Numbered from the stretch's first letter, positions 41,094-50,592 are shown. The stretch: 64,000 nt of DNA from Streptomyces spinoverrucosus (GCF_015712165.1 NZ_JADPZX010000003.1:1-64000); one strand, 5' to 3'. Translations and numbers: made by a program. Notes: generated by a model from the sequence alone, not told the origin.

Positions 41094-42071
41094 ATGGATG
41101 TGAAGGCGAAGAGATCCGGTGCCGTCGTCCTGACCGGCGCTGCCCTGTTCGGGCTGCTGGGTCCGGGCGTGGCGGTCGCGCGGGACGGGGACGTGTTCTC
41201 GCGTACGGTGTCCGGCGGCTACGCGAGCTGGGCGACGACCGCCACCGCGCTCACGGACCACGGCGTGTCCCTGGTCGCCGGTGAGGGAGCGCGGGGTTCC
41301 GCGCACCGGACCTGGTTCCCGGCCGCCGGTGGGGGAGCGGACCCGGAAACCGGCGTCGCGGACGTCGAGTTCGACGGCACGGCCCGGCTCGCGCGATCGA
41401 CGGATCCCGACGACCAGTTGGTTCTCGGAGGCCTGCGGCTGCGGCTGGCGGACGGTGGGGGAGCGCTGTACGCCCGTACCGAACTCGACGGCGAGAGGCG
41501 CGAGATCGCCCTGGCGGACGTGGAGCCGGGCGCCGCCGCACCCGCCGTACGTGACGGCGGCGTCACGTGGACCGGACTGCGGGCCGCCCTCACGGACGAG
41601 GGTGCCCGGCTGCTGGCCGCCTGGAGCGGGCGGGAGTTCGCGGCGGGGGACGCCTTGGGCCTGTTGGACCTGACGGTGGGTACGGGCGGCGGGGCCACGC
41701 CGTCACCCGCACGGCCGGACACCCCGGCGGAGAGCCCCGCGCCGCAGCCTGCCCCGACGGCCACCGCGACGCCCGTCGGCCCGGACGAGGGGCACCACAA
41801 CCGGCCCACTGCGGCGGTGGCGCACCGGACGCTGACCGCCGGTGGCGAACAGGAGGTCACCGGTGAGGGCTTCGCGCCCGGTGCGGTGGTCCTCGTCGCG
41901 ATCGACGGCGACACCCGGTACCAGGCGGTCGCCGACGAACGGGGCCGGGTCGGCCGGACCTTCCCCGTGTACGCCAGTGCCGCCGAGGGTGAGCACGCCG
42001 CCGAGCTGTACACCGTGACCGGCGAACAGGGCAGAGCTGTCGCTCGGTTCGACGTACGCGGAGTGGACTGA
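41094..42071 (+). CDS. HtaA domain haem-binding surface protein
   Basis: 325 residues with a signal peptide and an HtaA domain (about 30-195): FSRTVSGGYASWATTATAL at its start, an ALTDEGARLLAAWSG turn and LDLTVGTGG at the end. HtaA domains in corynebacteria bind haem or haemoglobin and pass haem on to HmuT. A Pro/Thr-rich linker and a second, Ig-like domain (AAVAHRTLTAGGEQEVTGEGFAPG) follow. No LPxTG motif or terminal anchor is evident. It lies 33 bases after the anchored gene, so they are probably co-transcribed from the iron box. A terminator hairpin follows at 42100. Confidence 0.83.
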   Translation: MDVKAKRSGAVVLTGAALFGLLGPGVAVARDGDVFSRTVSGGYASWATTATALTDHGVSLVAGEGARGSAHRTWFPAAGGGADPETGVADVEFDGTARLARSTDPDDQLVLGGLRLRLADGGGALYARTELDGERREIALADVEPGAAAPAVRDGGVTWTGLRAALTDEGARLLAAWSGREFAAGDALGLLDLTVGTGGGATPSPARPDTPAESPAPQPAPTATATPVGPDEGHHNRPTAAVAHRTLTAGGEQEVTGEGFAPGAVVLVAIDGDTRYQAVADERGRVGRTFPVYASAAEGEHAAELYTVTGEQGRAVARFDVRGVD

Positions 42072-42099
42072 CCGCGTGTTACCGGACTTACCCCCGCAA

Positions 42100-42127
42100 G
42101 GAGCGGGCCCGTGCACGGGTCCGCTCC
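42100..42127 (+). terminator. Terminator hairpin after the HtaA gene
   Basis: The arm GGAGCGGGCCCGTG pairs with CACGGGTCCGCTCC with one G-U type mismatch and almost no loop, 29 bases after the HtaA stop. No U-tract. It separates the HtaA unit from the next iron-regulated gene. Confidence 0.75.
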
Positions 42128-42205
42128 TCGGCATGCCCAAATGCCCTGAGACAAGCGCGAGTTGGGTTTCTTTGCCGCCCATTGACAGAAGCCTGAACCG
42201 TCTAC

Positions 42206-42224
42206 TTAGGTTTGCCTTGCCTAA
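42206..42224. promoter_or_regulatory. Iron box 2 (DmdR1/IdeR type)
   Basis: TTAGGTTTGCCTTGCCTAA, 15 of 19 positions of the consensus, 36 bases before ATG 42261. TTGACA at 42182-42187 is a likely -35 element, so the box covers the -10 and start region, a typical repressor position. Confidence 0.78.
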
Positions 42225-42260
42225 GTTGGGCCTTCCCATCGAGAAAGGTGCTCGCACCCC

Positions 42261-42800
42261 ATGAGATCTGTTCTCTCCGCCCGTACCACAGCCCGTGCCG
42301 GTCTCGCCGTCGCCGCCTCCGCCGCCCTCACCCTGGGCCTGGCCACCTCGGCCTCCGCCGCCACCGCCACCCGCACCGTCGTCGACGGCGGCACCACCTA
42401 CAACCTGTCGCTGACCAGCCCCGGCACGGCCGCGGCCGCCGGTCAGGTCATCACCGTCTCCGGCTCCGGCTACAACACCGGCCAGGGCATCTACGTCGGC
42501 CTGTGCGTGGTCGACGGCGCGCCCGGCGTGAACAAGCCGACCCCGTGCCTGGGCGGCCAGGACGAGACCGGCTCGACGGGTGCCTCGCACTGGGTGAACA
42601 ACACCTTCGGCGGCATGTTCGCCAACAGCTCCAAGTTCGGCACCGGCGGCACCTTCAGCGTGCAGATCTACGTCAAGGCCACCCTCGACGACGGCAGCGT
42701 CTGCGGCGAGGACGTCACGTGCGCCGTGGTCACCCGCGCCGACCACTTCGACAGCGGCGACCGCAAGTACGACGTCCACGTCCCCATCACCTTCCAGTAA
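42261..42800 (+). CDS. Secreted single-module Ig-like protein (iron-regulated)
   Basis: 179 residues. A signal peptide ending ASA (about residue 33) is followed by one copy of the Cys-containing module: ITVSGSGYNTGQGIYVGLC, KPTPCLGG, ASHWVNN, SVCGEDVTCAVVTRADH and a terminal HVPITFQ. There is no sorting signal or membrane anchor, so it should be released or wall-associated. It is immediately controlled by iron box 2. By context it may shuttle haem or iron between the anchored proteins (inference); the module has no function that I can name. Confidence 0.83.
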   Translation: MRSVLSARTTARAGLAVAASAALTLGLATSASAATATRTVVDGGTTYNLSLTSPGTAAAAGQVITVSGSGYNTGQGIYVGLCVVDGAPGVNKPTPCLGGQDETGSTGASHWVNNTFGGMFANSSKFGTGGTFSVQIYVKATLDDGSVCGEDVTCAVVTRADHFDSGDRKYDVHVPITFQ

Positions 42801-42887
42801 CCGCCGACCGGCCGGGCCCGCGGGCCCGGGCCCGGCCTTCGGCGTCCCCCGGGGTGCCGATCACGCCCCACACGCGAGGAACTCCCC

Positions 42888-45497
42888 ATGACTGACGACA
42901 CGACGGACCGGAACCGGGCGGACACACCGGCCAGACCCCGGCTCAGACGCCCCGCCGCGCTCCTCGGTGCCGCCGCCCTGGTGGCCGCCGGCGCGACGGC
43001 CGTGACGGTCGGCTCGCCCGCACAGGCCGCCGACACCCCGAGGACGGCCCTCGGCAAGGACGGCCAGAAGCTCACGGTCTCCGCCTCCGCGAACCTGGAC
43101 CCGGACGGCGAGACGCTCCGCGTCACCGGCGAGGGCTACGACGCGACCAAGGGCATCTACGTCGCCCTGTGCAAGGACAACGGCGACAACCGCATCCCCA
43201 CCCCCTGCCTCGGCGGCGCCGACCAGACCGGTGGCAGCGGCGCGTCGAAGTGGATCGTGCCCGAGGGCGACCCCAACGAGGGTGAGCTCACCGAGACCTA
43301 CGGCGACGGCGGCACCTTCGACGTCGAGATCGAGGTCAAGGCCGAGGACGGCGGCCTCGACTGCACGCAGGTCGCCTGCTCGGTCGTCACCCGCGTCGAC
43401 CACCGTGCCGCCGGCGACCGCTCCCAGGACGTCCGCGTTCCCGTCGCCTTCGAGGGCCAGGACCCCGGCGACGGCGACGGGGGCGACGGCGTGGACGTAC
43501 CCGCCGGCACCGTCAGCTACGTACAGTCCGCCGAGTACACCACCGCGGGCCAGCCGCTCGACGTGCTGCTGCACCCCGACTCCGGGAAGCTGTACGTCGG
43601 TTCCGAGAACGTCCCCGACACCTCGGACGTCAACGAGGCGGGCCTGTACGTCCTCGACCCCGCCGACGGCACAGTGCGCGGCCACATCGCCCAGGCGCCG
43701 GGATCCACCGGCACGATGGCCGCCCGCCCGGTCCACCGGATCATCGCGCCGCTCGCCGGCGACGGCGTCGTCTTCCAGTACCCGGTGCGCGGCATCGGCA
43801 CCGCCAAGGACGGCGACACCGCGGCGAAGGGCGTCTGGCCGCCCGGCGGCACCGTCACGGCCGTCGGCCCCGGCACCGAGGCGTCCACCGTGCTCATCGC
43901 CCAGGGCGCCGCCCTGTCCGAGGTCGAGTACGCCACCGGTACGGTCCGCCGCACCCTCACCCTCGACGGCGCGAGCGCCGGGCTCGGCGTGGACGGCGCC
44001 CGCGGTGTCGTCTGGTCCGGCGACGCGACGGGCGGTCAGCTGCGCCGCGTCGACACCCGCTCCTTCACCGTCACCGCCACCGCCGACCTCCCCGCGGACA
44101 TCCTCACCTTCGTCGAGGTGGACCCGCAGACCGGCAACGTGTGGGTCGGCACCGGGTACGCCGTGCTCGTCTTCGACAAGGACGGCAAGCGGCTCGCCGA
44201 GTTGAAGGGCCGCGACCGGCCCATGGCGGTCGCCTTCGACGCGACCACCGGGGCGGCCTTCGTCCTGCGGGGCGACTACGGCTCCGGGGAGGACGGCTCG
44301 GACAACGTGGGCTCCCTCGACGTGTACGGCACCGCGACGTTCGAGCAGACCGCGCAGCCCGTCGCACTGCCCGGCACCCGCTACACCAACCGGGCGGGCG
44401 TCGCCGTCACCCCGGGAGCAGCCTCCGTCTATCTCACCAACTGGGCGGAGAGCGAGGTCGTCAGGCTCGACCGCCGGATGTCCCCGAAGCTGACCCAGGC
44501 CCCCACCGACCAGTCCGTCACCGCCGGTGACAAGGTGACGCTGGTCGCCGCAGCCGACGGCACGCCGAAGCCGACCCCGCGCTGGCAGGTCAGCCCCGAC
44601 GGCGGCCAGACCTGGTCCACCGTCGAGGGGGCGACGGAGAACGCCTACTCCTTCACCGCCAAGGAAGCGCACGACGGCTACCGCTATCGCGCCGAGTTCA
44701 CCAACTCCGTCGGCACGACCCGGACTTCGCCCATCACTCTGACGGTCGCGGCGGCCGGTGGCGGCGACGACGGCGGTGACGGCGGGCAGGAGACCAAGCC
44801 GTCCGGCACCAAGACCGTGACCGGCCCCGAGGGCCAGAAGCTCACCGTGACCCCGGTGAACAACCTGGCCACCGCGGACCAGACCCTGACGGTCACCGGC
44901 TCCGGCTACGACGTCGACAAGGGCATCTACGTCGCCCTGTGTGTCGACAACGGCGCCGGCGAACTGCCCACGCCGTGCGTCGGCGGCGTCGACATGACCG
45001 GCACCTCGCACTCCTCGGCATGGATCTCGTCCAACCCGCCGGACTACGGCGAGGACCTGGCGATCCCGTACGGCGAGGGCGGCACGTTCCAGGTGGAGCT
45101 GACCGTCGACGCGAAGGACGAGTTCACCGACTGCTTCAAGGCGAAGTGCGTGCTCGCCACCCGCGCCGACCACACTCTCTCCGGTGACCGCTCCCAGGAC
45201 GTGAAGGTCCCGGTCAGCTTCGTCGGCCAGGACCCCGTCGACACCGACGACGGCACCGGCGACGGCGGCGGCACGGGCGGCACCGACTCCGGCGGTGGCG
45301 CGTCCGGCGGCAGCACCACCGGCGGGACGGGCACGGGCGGCACCGGCACGACCACCACCTCCGGCGGCAGCCTCGCCTCCACCGGTACGACGGTCGGCAC
45401 CGCGGCCGCCCTCGCCGCGCTGCTCACGGCAACCGGCTGGTACGTGCACCGGCGCGCCCGGGGGAGGGGAGCGGCGGTCGAGTCACGGGCCGACTGA
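42888..45497 (+). CDS. Large LASTG-anchored surface protein, two modules flanking a beta-propeller and Ig domain
   Basis: 869 residues: signal peptide; module 1 (about 50-200, KGIYVALCKDNG, TPCLGG, DCTQVACSVVTRVDH); a YncE-like beta-propeller (about 205-530, PLDVLLHPDSGKLYVGSEN, SEVEYATGTVRRTL); an Ig-like domain (about 535-630, PTDQSVTAGDKVTLV); module 2 (about 640-790, KGIYVALCVDNGAG, TPCVGG, DCFKAKCVLATRADH); a Gly/Thr linker; LASTG at 829-833 with a helix and basic tail. It follows the single-module gene by 87 bases and shares its control. No sortase gene is in the window. Confidence 0.85.
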   Translation: MTDDTTDRNRADTPARPRLRRPAALLGAAALVAAGATAVTVGSPAQAADTPRTALGKDGQKLTVSASANLDPDGETLRVTGEGYDATKGIYVALCKDNGDNRIPTPCLGGADQTGGSGASKWIVPEGDPNEGELTETYGDGGTFDVEIEVKAEDGGLDCTQVACSVVTRVDHRAAGDRSQDVRVPVAFEGQDPGDGDGGDGVDVPAGTVSYVQSAEYTTAGQPLDVLLHPDSGKLYVGSENVPDTSDVNEAGLYVLDPADGTVRGHIAQAPGSTGTMAARPVHRIIAPLAGDGVVFQYPVRGIGTAKDGDTAAKGVWPPGGTVTAVGPGTEASTVLIAQGAALSEVEYATGTVRRTLTLDGASAGLGVDGARGVVWSGDATGGQLRRVDTRSFTVTATADLPADILTFVEVDPQTGNVWVGTGYAVLVFDKDGKRLAELKGRDRPMAVAFDATTGAAFVLRGDYGSGEDGSDNVGSLDVYGTATFEQTAQPVALPGTRYTNRAGVAVTPGAASVYLTNWAESEVVRLDRRMSPKLTQAPTDQSVTAGDKVTLVAAADGTPKPTPRWQVSPDGGQTWSTVEGATENAYSFTAKEAHDGYRYRAEFTNSVGTTRTSPITLTVAAAGGGDDGGDGGQETKPSGTKTVTGPEGQKLTVTPVNNLATADQTLTVTGSGYDVDKGIYVALCVDNGAGELPTPCVGGVDMTGTSHSSAWISSNPPDYGEDLAIPYGEGGTFQVELTVDAKDEFTDCFKAKCVLATRADHTLSGDRSQDVKVPVSFVGQDPVDTDDGTGDGGGTGGTDSGGGASGGSTTGGTGTGGTGTTTTSGGSLASTGTTVGTAAALAALLTATGWYVHRRARGRGAAVESRAD

Positions 45498-45555
45498 CCG
45501 CGAGGCACATCGAGATGGCGCCCCGCACTCCGTTTCCGGCGGGGCGCCACCGCCG

Positions 45556-46779
45556 TCACCAGCTCTCGTAACCGGGCGAGGCCCCCTCCGGGACCCGCGC
45601 CTGCCCACGTGCCGTGCGCAACCGGAGCGCCAGCAGCGGAAAGGCCAGCACGGAGATCATCGCCGCGCCGACGAGCGCGGCCGCCTCGCCCGCCTCCACG
45701 ACCCGCTCCTCCAGCCCGATGGTGGTGATGGCCACGACGAGGGGCAGACACGTCGAGGAGTACAAGGACAGCGCGGCACGCTCGCTCCGCCCCTGGTCGC
45801 GCGGCGCGAGCAGGTACACCGGCAGCCCGCGCACGACGAGAAACAGCAGCAGGAAGACCGGCAGCAGCGCCAGCGCCCGGCCGCCGTCGAGCAGCGAGGC
45901 GAGGTCGAACTCGACACCGGTGACGACGAAGAACAGCGGCACGAGGAAGCCAAAACCCATCGCCTCGACCCTGCCGAGGATCTCCTCGCCACTGTCGGGT
46001 GCCGCCCCCTGCAGAAACAGGCGGGTGAGCATCCCCGCCGCGAAGGCGCCGAGCAGGCTGTCCAGGCCGAACGCGTATGCCAGAGCGAGCATCGCGGCCA
46101 GCAGCAGCATCACGAAGCGCACCGCGAACTGACCGCTGCTGTGCAGGGTTGCCGCGATGACATGCGAGAACCACGGCGGCCGTGGCCGCAGCGCCCAGAA
46201 CACCGCCGCGGCCGTGACGGCGGCGAAGCCCACGAGCAGCACGGCGGACTCACCGGGCCCGCTTCCGCCGAGCAGCAGCGCCATGGCGATCACGGGGCCG
46301 AACTCGCCGACCGCCCCGAACGCCATCACCACCGTGCCGAACCGGCCGTGCAGATCGCCGCTGTCACGCAGGATCGGCAGGATCGTGCCGAGCGCGGTGC
46401 TGGTCAGCGCCGTACCGATGACGAAGCTCTTGTCGGCGTCCGCGCCGCTGAGGGCGAACGCCAGGCCCAGGCCCAGCGCCAGCGAGACCACCCAGGCCCA
46501 CATCGAGCGGCGCAGCGTGTCCCCGCGTACCGCCGCGAACTCGATCTCGTAGCCGGCCAGAAAGATCAGCATGCACAGGCCGAGATCCGCCAGCGTGTCG
46601 ATCACCCGCTCCTCTTGGACCCAGCCGAGCAGGTCCGGTCCGATGAGGATGCCGAGCACGATCTCGAAGATGACCAGGGGCACGCGGATCCAGCGGCCCA
46701 GACCATAGGCGAGCAGCGGAGCGAGCACGGCGACGGCCATGATCAGGACGAGGGTCCCCGGGTGTGACATAACGGGCAT
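45556..46779 (-). CDS. CPA2 family cation:proton antiporter
   Basis: 407 residues with 11-12 helices. CPA2 motifs: VIFEIVLGILIGPDLL, LADLGLCMLIFLAGYEIEF with the conserved acidic residue, GTALTSTALGTILPIL and FVVTGVEFDL. It lacks the cytoplasmic TrkA_N (RCK) domain of KefB/C types. It starts three bases after the ClC gene stops, so the two are coupled, a chloride/cation pair perhaps for acid or osmotic balance. ATG 46770 is an alternative start; neither has a strong ribosome site, in keeping with re-initiation. Confidence 0.88.
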   Translation of the reverse strand: MPVMSHPGTLVLIMAVAVLAPLLAYGLGRWIRVPLVIFEIVLGILIGPDLLGWVQEERVIDTLADLGLCMLIFLAGYEIEFAAVRGDTLRRSMWAWVVSLALGLGLAFALSGADADKSFVIGTALTSTALGTILPILRDSGDLHGRFGTVVMAFGAVGEFGPVIAMALLLGGSGPGESAVLLVGFAAVTAAAVFWALRPRPPWFSHVIAATLHSSGQFAVRFVMLLLAAMLALAYAFGLDSLLGAFAAGMLTRLFLQGAAPDSGEEILGRVEAMGFGFLVPLFFVVTGVEFDLASLLDGGRALALLPVFLLLFLVVRGLPVYLLAPRDQGRSERAALSLYSSTCLPLVVAITTIGLEERVVEAGEAAALVGAAMISVLAFPLLALRLRTARGQARVPEGASPGYESW

Positions 46780-46782
46780 TCT

Positions 46783-48162
46783 TTATGACGTGCCGTCGTC
46801 CTTTCGTGGCGACTCGCGCCCGCGCACGACCTGGGTGACGACGAAGGACACGACCGCAGAGGCGATGATCAGCGGCATCTGGTTGTACGCGTCGTCGCCC
46901 ATCAGCAGGACGGTGAGCACCGCGCTGGACAGCGGCAGCCCCATGATCGCGGCCGACCCGGCCGCCATCCCGAGCGCCAGGGCCGGAGTCACGCCGAGCC
47001 CCGGCAGCCCGGAGCACGCCATCGCCGTCGCCGCGCCCAGCAGGACCGCCGGGAAGACCGGACCGCCGCGCAGGCTGCCCAACGCGATGCCCCACGCCAG
47101 CCCTTTGCACAGCACGAGCACGACGAGGCCGGCCACCGGAAAGTCGTGCGGCTGCGCGGCCAGTTGCCCGAGCTCGGCCTGGCCGGACAGCGCCGCCTCC
47201 TGCGGCGGGCGGCCGGTGATCAAGGCGTACGCGGTCAGACACACACCGACCGCGGTGGCGCACACGACGGTGCGCACGGCGGTGTGCCGGCCGGTCCAGC
47301 GCAGGGTCCGGTACCCCAGCCCGCGCGCCAGCGCGACGACCACGGCGACCAGCGCCGCCGCCGGCAGGCCCCACAGGAAGTCGCCCGCGTCCGGGTTGAC
47401 GTCCGCCGGCACGGTGGGCAGGGAGAGCGCACCGGTCTCCAGACCGGTCCAGTGGCCGAAACCGGTGAAGACCAGCGCCCCCGCCGCGCTCGCGACCAGA
47501 CAGGGCAGCAGCACCATCACCAGCCGGGGCCCGCCGAGCCCGGCCGCCTCGATCACGAGTACGGCGGCCACCACCGGCCCGCCCAGGATGGTGGAGATCG
47601 CGGCCGTGGAACCCGCGCCGGCGCATACCGCCGTCGACCTGGGATCCGTGACCTGGCCGGTCCACCGCAGGGTGAGCAGGGCGAGCCCGCTGCCGACCGC
47701 CATCAGCGGTGCCTCCGGGCCGAGGACCACACCGAGCGGGAGCGTCGTGAGCGTCGCCAGCACCACACCGGGCAGCGCGCGCGGACCGATCGGCGGGCCG
47801 CCGCCGAATCCGTGCACCGGAATGTGCCCACCCCCGCCCGGCAGCCGGGTCACGATCGGTGCCACGATCAACCCGGCGAGCAGCAGCGCGGGCAACGGCC
47901 ACCACCACGGCGCACCGTCGTATCCGACCGCATCGGGCAGCGTCTCCCACACCCAGCGCTGGAGTTTGTGCTGAGCGGCGACGAAGAAGAAACAGGCGAC
48001 CGAGACCGGAACACCGAGCACCGCGCTGCGCAGCAGCAGACTCAGGTAACCGCGGCTCAGCAGGGTCTGCCGGAGGTTGGGCTCGGCCTCGGCCGCGGCG
48101 GACGATGTCGAAGCGGAGCCGGGGCCGGAGGCCGGCTCGGGGGCCGCACCGTCAGACGCCAC
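46783..48162 (-). CDS. ClC family chloride channel / transporter
   Basis: About 459 residues with 10 or more helices. The pore motifs are visible: PLGVVLGPEAPLMAVG (GxEGP-like, holding the gating Glu), GSTAAISTILGGPVVA and SLRGGPVFPAVLLG (GxFxP). The classical GSGIP segment reads as a GGGGHIPVHG variant, so ion selectivity may differ from the usual chloride type. No CBS domains. GTG 48162 is a probable start; the frame before it is antisense to unrelated sequence. It is coupled to the CPA2 antiporter gene and divergent from the aldo/keto reductase. Confidence 0.87.
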   Translation of the reverse strand: MASDGAAPEPASGPGSASTSSAAAEAEPNLRQTLLSRGYLSLLLRSAVLGVPVSVACFFFVAAQHKLQRWVWETLPDAVGYDGAPWWWPLPALLLAGLIVAPIVTRLPGGGGHIPVHGFGGGPPIGPRALPGVVLATLTTLPLGVVLGPEAPLMAVGSGLALLTLRWTGQVTDPRSTAVCAGAGSTAAISTILGGPVVAAVLVIEAAGLGGPRLVMVLLPCLVASAAGALVFTGFGHWTGLETGALSLPTVPADVNPDAGDFLWGLPAAALVAVVVALARGLGYRTLRWTGRHTAVRTVVCATAVGVCLTAYALITGRPPQEAALSGQAELGQLAAQPHDFPVAGLVVLVLCKGLAWGIALGSLRGGPVFPAVLLGAATAMACSGLPGLGVTPALALGMAAGSAAIMGLPLSSAVLTVLLMGDDAYNQMPLIIASAVVSFVVTQVVRGRESPRKDDGTS

Positions 48163-48452
48163 GACGCGCGGCACCTCGGTCGGCCATGGCGACCGGCGTA
48201 TGGACGGCCGCCCTGATCCGCAGAGCGGGAGGGGCGGCGACCGGGGCCGGAACACCTACGGTCCCGTACGACATCTGCTCGGGGCCGGGGGACTGGTTCG
48301 GGGGCTGCACGATCGGCCTCCTCGGGGCTGGCGGCTGCGCTATCCGTACCCCCCGACGGATGCGCCGCTGCCGCGCACTGGCCCGTTCGGGGCACGACGG
48401 CCACAACCGGGTTGGTACCGTGCGCCCTTGGACGAGGGGGAGTGGGCGGCGT

Positions 48453-49292
48453 ATGACAGCGGACGTGTTCCACATCGGCGGGGACCTGACCGTGGGACGG
48501 CTGGGCTTCGGGGCGATGCGGCTGCCGACGGAGCCGGCCGCCGAGCGGCAGACCGGCCTCGCGGTGGCCCGCCGGGCGGTCGAACTGGGCGTCACCCTCA
48601 TCGACACCGCCCACCTCTACGGCGGCGGCGCCAACGAGGAACTCCTCGCCGAAGCGCTGCACCCCTACCCGGCCGACCTGCTGATCACCACGAAGGTCGG
48701 CGTCGCCCGCACCGGCCCCGACGGCGACTGGCGCCTCGACGGCCGTCCGGCCGTCCTGCGCGACCAGGTCGACCAGGCCCTGTGCCGACTGCGCGTCGAA
48801 CGGCTCGAACTGCTCCAACTGCACCGCATCGACCCGGACACCCCACTGGCCGAACAGCTCGGCACACTGCGGGAGTTGCAGACCGAGGGCAAGATCGCCC
48901 GGATCGGCCTGTCGGAGGTCACCGTCGACCAGCTCGACCAGGCGCGCGCCGTCGTCGACGTCGTGAGCGTGCAGAACCGGTACAGCCTCCTCGACCGGGA
49001 GTACGAACCGGTGCTCCGGGCCTGCGCGGCGGCGGGCATCGCGTTCCTGCCCTGGCGGCCGGTCGCGCACGGCACGTCCGGCGCGCACACGGAGATCGCC
49101 GCCGTCGCGGACGAACTCGCCGCCACGCCGACCCAGGTGGCGCTCGCCTGGCTGCTCGCCCACTCCCCGGTGATCTGCCCCATCCCCGGCACCGCCCGCA
49201 TCGACCACCTCGAAGAGAACGTCGCCGCGGCCGGCCTCGATCTGTCCCCGGCCCAGCTCGCCCGCCTGGACAGCCTGAGCGAAGCGGCCTGA
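48453..49292 (+). CDS. Aldo/keto reductase
   Basis: Cytoplasmic NADPH-dependent oxidoreductase of 279 residues with the TIM-barrel tetrad: Asp in LIDTAHLYGGG, its Tyr, Lys in LITTKVG and His in LLQLHRIDPD. The C-terminal phosphate-binding ICPIPGTARIDHLEEN is present. The family reduces carbonyls in sugars or secondary metabolites; substrate unknown. ATG 48453 lies in a GGGGGAGTGGGC region. It is divergent from the ClC/CPA2 pair with a 290-base promoter region, and its stop is followed by the truncated LuxR-type gene. Confidence 0.9.
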   Translation: MTADVFHIGGDLTVGRLGFGAMRLPTEPAAERQTGLAVARRAVELGVTLIDTAHLYGGGANEELLAEALHPYPADLLITTKVGVARTGPDGDWRLDGRPAVLRDQVDQALCRLRVERLELLQLHRIDPDTPLAEQLGTLRELQTEGKIARIGLSEVTVDQLDQARAVVDVVSVQNRYSLLDREYEPVLRACAAAGIAFLPWRPVAHGTSGAHTEIAAVADELAATPTQVALAWLLAHSPVICPIPGTARIDHLEENVAAAGLDLSPAQLARLDSLSEAA

Positions 49293-49397
49293 CGGAGTCG
49301 GTGGGCGTGCGGCCGACGGCCCCTGAGCATGCGGGTGCCCCCGAGGACTGGGATCCTGAATCTGGCAGCGCTGCACCCGACCGCCTGAGGAACGACG

Positions 49398-50534
49398 GTG
49401 GTGATCGCCGTGACAGTGAGCCACTCCGAAGAGCGGGAGCCCGCGTGTTCGGGCGTGGACCCCGCCGGGGTCCCGTTTCTGCGTACCCGGCTGGCCCTGC
49501 CGACGAGGCCGCCCACGTTCCTGCGCCGCGAGCGCCTGGTCAAGCGCCTTGACCAGGCGTCACCGATGCCGTTGACCATGGTCAACGGCCCGGCCGGCGC
49601 CGGCAAGACCCTGCTGGTGGCCGACTGGGCCGCCGGCCTGGAGCAGCCGCCCGCCTGGCTGACCTGCGACCCGGCGGACCGCAATCCCGGCGTGTTCTGG
49701 GCCTACGTGCTGGAGGCGCTGCGCGCCGCCGGGGTGCCGGTGCCGTCCGAGGTCGGCCGTCCCGCGGGGGCGAGCCGCTTGGATCCCGGGCTGCCGGCCC
49801 GCCTCGCGGCAGGCCTTGCCGGCTCCGACCGCCGTGTGGTCCTCGTCCTCGACGAGTACGACCGTGTGACCACCCCCGAGATCGCGGAACAGCTGCGCTT
49901 CGTCCTCGACCACGCAGGCGCCGGACTCAGGCTGGTGCTCGTCACCCGCACCGAGCCGCTGCTGCCGCTGCACCGGTACCGGGTGTCGGGCCGGATGACG
50001 GAGATACGGAACGCGGATCTCGCCTTCACGCCCGAGGAAGCCGCGGAACTTCTGACCCGGCACGGTCTGTCCCTACCCGCGGGCGCCGTGCCCGCGCTGG
50101 TGCGGCGCACCCAGGGCTGGGCCGCCGGTCTGCGGCTGTGCGCCCTGGCGGCCCGGCAGAGCCCGGACCCCGAGACGTATCTCAAGGAGTTCGAGGCCGG
50201 TCGCAGCACGGTGGCCGACTTCCTGCTCGCCGAGGTGCTGGACAGGCAGGCGCCCGAGAGACAGGACCTGCTGCTGCGCGTCAGCGTCCTGGACCGGTTC
50301 TGCCCCGACCTCGTGAACGCGCTGACGCTGCGGTCCGACGCGGAGCGGGCGCTGGCGGAGCTGCACCGAGAGAACGTGTTCCTTCAGCACCTGGGCCATT
50401 CCTGGTACTGCCTGCACCCGCTGTTCGCGGAAATCCTCCGGGCCCATCTGCGCGAGCGTGCGCCCGGCCTGGCGGTCGAAACGGCGTCCACCCGAGGAAG
50501 ATGTCGCTGGACGTCTGGAGGCCGGTCGCGATGA
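49398..50534 (+). pseudogene. Truncated LuxR-family (MalT/LAL-type) ATPase regulator
   Basis: 378 codons with the N-terminal STAND ATPase of large LuxR regulators: PTFLRRERLVKRLDQA, Walker A VNGPAGAGKTLLVADWA (near 65), Walker B VVLVLDEYDRV and a winged-helix segment ending WYCLHPLFAEILRAHLRERAPGL. Normal members have 850-950 residues with TPR repeats and a C-terminal HTH; both are missing. The last about 18 codons are antisense to a DUF2252 fragment, placing a rearrangement at about 50480-50490. Expression could only yield a DNA-binding-dead protein. Confidence 0.75.
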
Positions 50535-50592
50535 CGGCCCCCCGGAGGAACACCATCGCCGCCACCCGCCGACCGGGACGCGGCGACGTGCT
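50488..50592 (-). pseudogene. DUF2252 domain relic
   Basis: On the minus strand the segment GLQTSSDIFLGWT resembles the DUF2252 C-terminal motif (RLMQAASDIFLGWT in typical members, from memory), preceded by RRVAAMVFLRGA, which may be a degraded GQRVVxGQR. No more of the domain survives in either direction. It directly abuts the truncated LAL gene, on the opposite strand. Confidence 0.45.

Noticed and set aside
42861..45449. 862-codon leftward frame across the large surface-protein gene
   Set aside because: It is antisense to a gene with signal peptide, modules and sorting signal; the product is Gly/Val/Arg/Asp noise.
49398..50534. Complete short LuxR-type ATPase protein
   Set aside because: It lacks all TPR and HTH sequence and its last residues are antisense to another gene's remnant, so truncation is more likely.
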